Assembly (NCBI RefSeq): GCF_017744655.1
Contig: NZ_JAGIAW010000001.1
Location: forward strand, 1-64,000
From: Devosia sp.
GTDB taxonomy: Bacteria; Pseudomonadota; Alphaproteobacteria; Rhizobiales; Devosiaceae
Length of the DNA: 64,000 nt
Direction: 5' to 3'
Part shown: piece by piece, positions 61,394-64,000 of the stretch
Position numbering within the stretch: the first letter of the stretch is position 1
How the letters are laid out: each line of letters starts with the position of its first letter
Made by a program: the position numbers and the translations under genes
The notes under the pieces: generated by a model
Databases searched by the model: none
What the model was told of the DNA's origin: nothing
What the model saw: the letters and a program-made list of their open reading frames with translations, nothing else

Positions 61394-63265
61394 ATGACTT
61401 ATGATCCGGCCACAGCCAATCCACTTTTTGGCAATCCTCTCAAGACCCGCGACGATGTCGAAAAGGGGCTTCGTGATCTCTTTGCGCCCCTGCTCCCTTA
61501 CTTCTCCGAAGGGGGGGCACGCGTGCGGCTCGATGGGGCCGGCGCGCATTTCGACCGGGCGGCGGCGGACCTTGAAGGTTTCGCCCGGCCGCTCTGGGGC
61601 CTGACACCGCTGGCCGCGGGCGGTGGCGACTTCGACCATTGGGAGCTTTATCGCCAGGGCCTCGCCAATGGTACCGATCCCGAGCACCCCGAATATTGGG
61701 GCACGCTCAAGGGACAGGACCAGCGGCAGGTGGAACTGGCGGCCATCGGGTTCACCTTAAAAATGCTGCCCCATCTCGTGTGGGACCCGCTGCCGCAAAA
61801 GGCCAAGGATAATCTTGCGGCCTATCTCAAAAATGCGCGCCAGTTCAACTATGCGGACAATAACTGGAAGTTCTTCCGCATTCTGGTCGATCTCGGGCTC
61901 GAACAGTGCGGGGTCGAATTCGACCGCTCCTATACCGATGCCTACCTCAAGGAGCTTGAGGGCTTCTATCTCGGGGATGGGTGGTATCGTGACGGCGATG
62001 TCCGGCGCCTCGACCATTACATTCCCTTCGCCATGCATTTTTATGGGCTGATCTACGCCAAGCTCGCCAATGGGGACGAGAAGCGGGTGGCCGATTACAA
62101 GGAGCGGGCACGGCTCTTCGCCGGGGATATTCAGCACTGGTTCGACGAGGATGGCGGTACGCTGGCCTTCGGGCGCAGCCTGACCTATCGCTTTGCCTGC
62201 GCCGGGTTCTGGGGCGCGCTGGCCTTCGCCGATGTCGAGGCACTGCCCTGGGGCGTGGTCAAGGGGCACTTCCTGCGGCACTTGCGCTGGTGGAGCAAGT
62301 TGCCGATTGCCGATCGCGATGGTGTGCTTTCCATCGGCTATGGCTATCCCAATCTCTTCATGTCGGAGAGCTACAACTCCGCCGGTTCGCCTTACTGGGC
62401 GCTGAAAGCCTTCCTGCCGCTGGCCTTGCCGGCCGACCATCCCTTCTGGACGGCGGAAGAGGTCGAGGCCGATTTCCACGCCAAGCCTGTGCCGCTCAAA
62501 CATCCGGGCATGGTGATGCAGCACACCAAGGGCAATGTGGTGGCTTTGTCGAGCGGGCAGCAGGTTCGGTTCGGCCGCAAGACCTGGCATATGCGCCAGG
62601 GCGCCGAGAAATATAGCAAGTTCGTCTATTCCTCGCGCTATGGCTTCTCGGTGGAGGCGGATGACCGCGACTACGACAGCGGCGCGTTCGACGGCATGCT
62701 GGCCTTTACCGATGACGGACTGCACTACCGCGTGCGCGAGGGCAACGAGGTCGCCCAGATCGCCGAGAATGTGCTCTTTGCGCGCTGGAAACCATGGGCC
62801 GACGTTGATGTCGAGACCTGGCTCGTTCCGGCCCATCACTGGCATGTGCGCGTCCATCGCATCACGACGCCGCGCGCCCTGCACGCGACCGAGGGCGGCT
62901 TTGCCATTGCGCGGGCCGATCTCAATGCCGATACCTATATCGACGAACCCGGACGCGGCGTGGCCAAGAGCACGACCGATGTCAGCGCTATTCTCGATCT
63001 CGGCGGCAAGCGGCAGGGTAGGGCATTCCGGGCACTGCCCAATACGAACCTGATCGCCTCGAAATCCATCGTGCCGCAATTACTCGGAGATATCCCCGCC
63101 GGGACCACGGTACTGGTGACGGCAGCCATGGCATTGCCGGCGGGCTCGGAGGCGGAGGCCGCGCTGGCGGCTCCCCCGCACGCGCCTGACCTTGCGGCGC
63201 TGGAAGCGCTCTTTGCCCGCGAAGGTGTCGATGTGTCAGCCATATTGGTGCCGGAGCGGAACTGA
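61394..63265 (+). CDS. DUF2264 domain-containing protein, probable carbohydrate-active enzyme
   Basis: A 623-residue cytosolic protein matching DUF2264 (PF10022) along its length: NPLKTRDDVEKGLRDL, RPLWGLTPLAAGGG, DGWYRDG, RLDHYIPFAMHFYGLIY, RFACAGFWGALAFAD, GYPNLFMSESYNSAGSPYWALKAF in parts, KYSKFVYSSRYGFSV. The first about 380 residues look like the alpha/alpha toroid of polysaccharide lyases and unsaturated-uronyl hydrolases. It starts 1 nt after the ATPase stop, so its substrate probably comes through the upstream importer. No activity is established for the family as far as I know. Confidence 0.88.
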   Translation: MTYDPATANPLFGNPLKTRDDVEKGLRDLFAPLLPYFSEGGARVRLDGAGAHFDRAAADLEGFARPLWGLTPLAAGGGDFDHWELYRQGLANGTDPEHPEYWGTLKGQDQRQVELAAIGFTLKMLPHLVWDPLPQKAKDNLAAYLKNARQFNYADNNWKFFRILVDLGLEQCGVEFDRSYTDAYLKELEGFYLGDGWYRDGDVRRLDHYIPFAMHFYGLIYAKLANGDEKRVADYKERARLFAGDIQHWFDEDGGTLAFGRSLTYRFACAGFWGALAFADVEALPWGVVKGHFLRHLRWWSKLPIADRDGVLSIGYGYPNLFMSESYNSAGSPYWALKAFLPLALPADHPFWTAEEVEADFHAKPVPLKHPGMVMQHTKGNVVALSSGQQVRFGRKTWHMRQGAEKYSKFVYSSRYGFSVEADDRDYDSGAFDGMLAFTDDGLHYRVREGNEVAQIAENVLFARWKPWADVDVETWLVPAHHWHVRVHRITTPRALHATEGGFAIARADLNADTYIDEPGRGVAKSTTDVSAILDLGGKRQGRAFRALPNTNLIASKSIVPQLLGDIPAGTTVLVTAAMALPAGSEAEAALAAPPHAPDLAALEALFAREGVDVSAILVPERN

Positions 63266-64000
63266 TGCGTCCCAAACTTCTCTTTGCCATGGCGGCGGAC
63301 AAGACGCGGCACGTCTTCGATACCGCAACAATCGACCGCCTCGAACAGAGCTGCGACCTCTTGCAGCGCGAGCCGGTCGAGAATTTTGACGATCCGGCAG
63401 CGCGGCGCCTGTTGGGCGATACCGAAATCCTCGTCACCGGCTGGGGCTGCCCGATGATCACGCCGGAAGTTTTGCGCGCTGCGCCGAACTTGAAGCTCAT
63501 CGCCCATGCGGCGGGCACGGTGAAATTCACTGTTGATCCGGCCGCCTATGTGGCCGGTATCCGTGTGACGCATTCGGCCGAGGCCAATGCCGTACCGGTG
63601 TCGGAATTCACGCTGGCTTCCATCCTCTTTTCGGCCAAGCACATCTTTACCCTGCGCGACCTTTATCGTGCCGATCCCAGCCGTCGTTCGAGCTATGCGC
63701 TGGGGGATAGCGAAATCGGCAACTTTCGGCGGACGGTTGGCATTGTCGGGGCTTCGCGCATCGGGCGGCGGGTGATCGAACTGCTGCGCAATTTCGATTT
63801 TTCCGTGCTGCTCTATGATCCCTTCGTGCAGCCGGGCGACCCGGACCTGGCCGGGGTTGAGCTGGTGGAGCTCGATGCGCTGATGGCGCGGTCGGACGTG
63901 GTTTCCATCCATGCGCCGTCCCTACCCTCGACACGGGGGATGATCGGGGCGCGGCAATTGAAGCTGATGAAGGATGGCGCGACCTTCATCAATACGGCGC
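63265..64000 (+). CDS. D-2-hydroxyacid dehydrogenase family protein, 3' end outside window
   Basis: The frame opens at ATG 63265, sharing a base with the DUF2264 stop (TGATG), and is still open at the window edge; about 245 residues are visible. Motifs of NAD-dependent 2-hydroxyacid dehydrogenases: ILVTGWGCPMITPEVLRAAPNL in parts, NAVPVSEFTLASIL, the cofactor loop TVGIVGASRIGRRVIELL (a variant GxxxxG), YDPF, and VVSIHAPSLPSTRGMIG. The Arg and Glu/His of the catalytic part lie mostly beyond the edge. It probably oxidises or reduces a sugar-derived hydroxyacid in the same pathway. Confidence 0.88.
   Translation, partial: MRPKLLFAMAADKTRHVFDTATIDRLEQSCDLLQREPVENFDDPAARRLLGDTEILVTGWGCPMITPEVLRAAPNLKLIAHAAGTVKFTVDPAAYVAGIRVTHSAEANAVPVSEFTLASILFSAKHIFTLRDLYRADPSRRSSYALGDSEIGNFRRTVGIVGASRIGRRVIELLRNFDFSVLLYDPFVQPGDPDLAGVELVELDALMARSDVVSIHAPSLPSTRGMIGARQLKLMKDGATFINTA

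Overview
The window reads as GC-rich chromosomal DNA from an alphaproteobacterium. It is most likely a member of the Hyphomicrobiales resembling Devosia. This is inferred from the gene repertoire (MaeB-type malic enzyme, many ABC importers, LapA/LapG-type adhesion, short palindromic intergenic elements of rhizobial type) and not from any marker gene. No rRNA, tRNA, CRISPR array, insertion sequence or phage gene was seen. Genes are packed into operons with many 4-nt ATGA or 1-nt TGATG/TAATG junctions.

Layout. 1-7.7 kb: the C-terminal two-thirds-scale remainder of a giant secreted RTX adhesin, a convergent LapG-like periplasmic protease, and a small degenerate-GGDEF protein that keeps a c-di-GMP I-site. 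8.1-17.0 kb: a 997-residue Sel1-repeat protein, three membrane-anchored alpha/beta hydrolases (two of them paralogues) and a GAF/HD-GYP phosphodiesterase. 17.3-23.1 kb: NADP malic enzyme, LrgAB, a DedA protein and an O-antigen-ligase-like protein. 23.3-30.0 kb: a sulfate/thiosulfate uptake operon (sbp, three non-transport genes, cysT, cysW, cysA) ending in an Rrf2 regulator. 30.2-32.8 kb: exbB-exbD-tonB. 32.8-36.6 kb (minus): a sorbosone-dehydrogenase-like beta-propeller enzyme with a taurine/nitrate-type ABC importer. 36.7-44.5 kb (minus): an eight-gene iron-siderophore importer operon with four substrate-binding proteins and a sucrase-ferredoxin-like protein. 44.7-46.2 kb: a lipoprotein, a GlsB-type membrane protein and a DUF1684 protein. 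46.2-51.2 kb (minus): a dipeptide-type ABC operon. 51.5-64.0 kb: an HNH-like protein, a CE7 acetyl esterase, a LacI regulator, and a second peptide-type ABC operon continuing into DUF2264 and a 2-hydroxyacid dehydrogenase, which looks like an oligosaccharide utilisation locus.

How it works together. The first 17 kb has a cell-surface and c-di-GMP theme: adhesin, adhesin protease, a candidate c-di-GMP receptor and a c-di-GMP hydrolase. The middle is nutrient import. The tonB operon and the iron ABC operon carry similar TGA-N9-TCA-like sites, suggesting a shared iron regulator. The last 11 kb appears to be controlled by the LacI protein, because similar palindromic sites lie in front of lacI and in front of the transport operon.

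The points most worth following up are: the LapG-like/I-site-only GGDEF pair with a hairpin that would hide the LapG ribosome-binding site; the four-binding-protein iron operon; the trio of membrane hydrolases; an apparent ATT start codon in a permease; and two intergenic palindromic elements.
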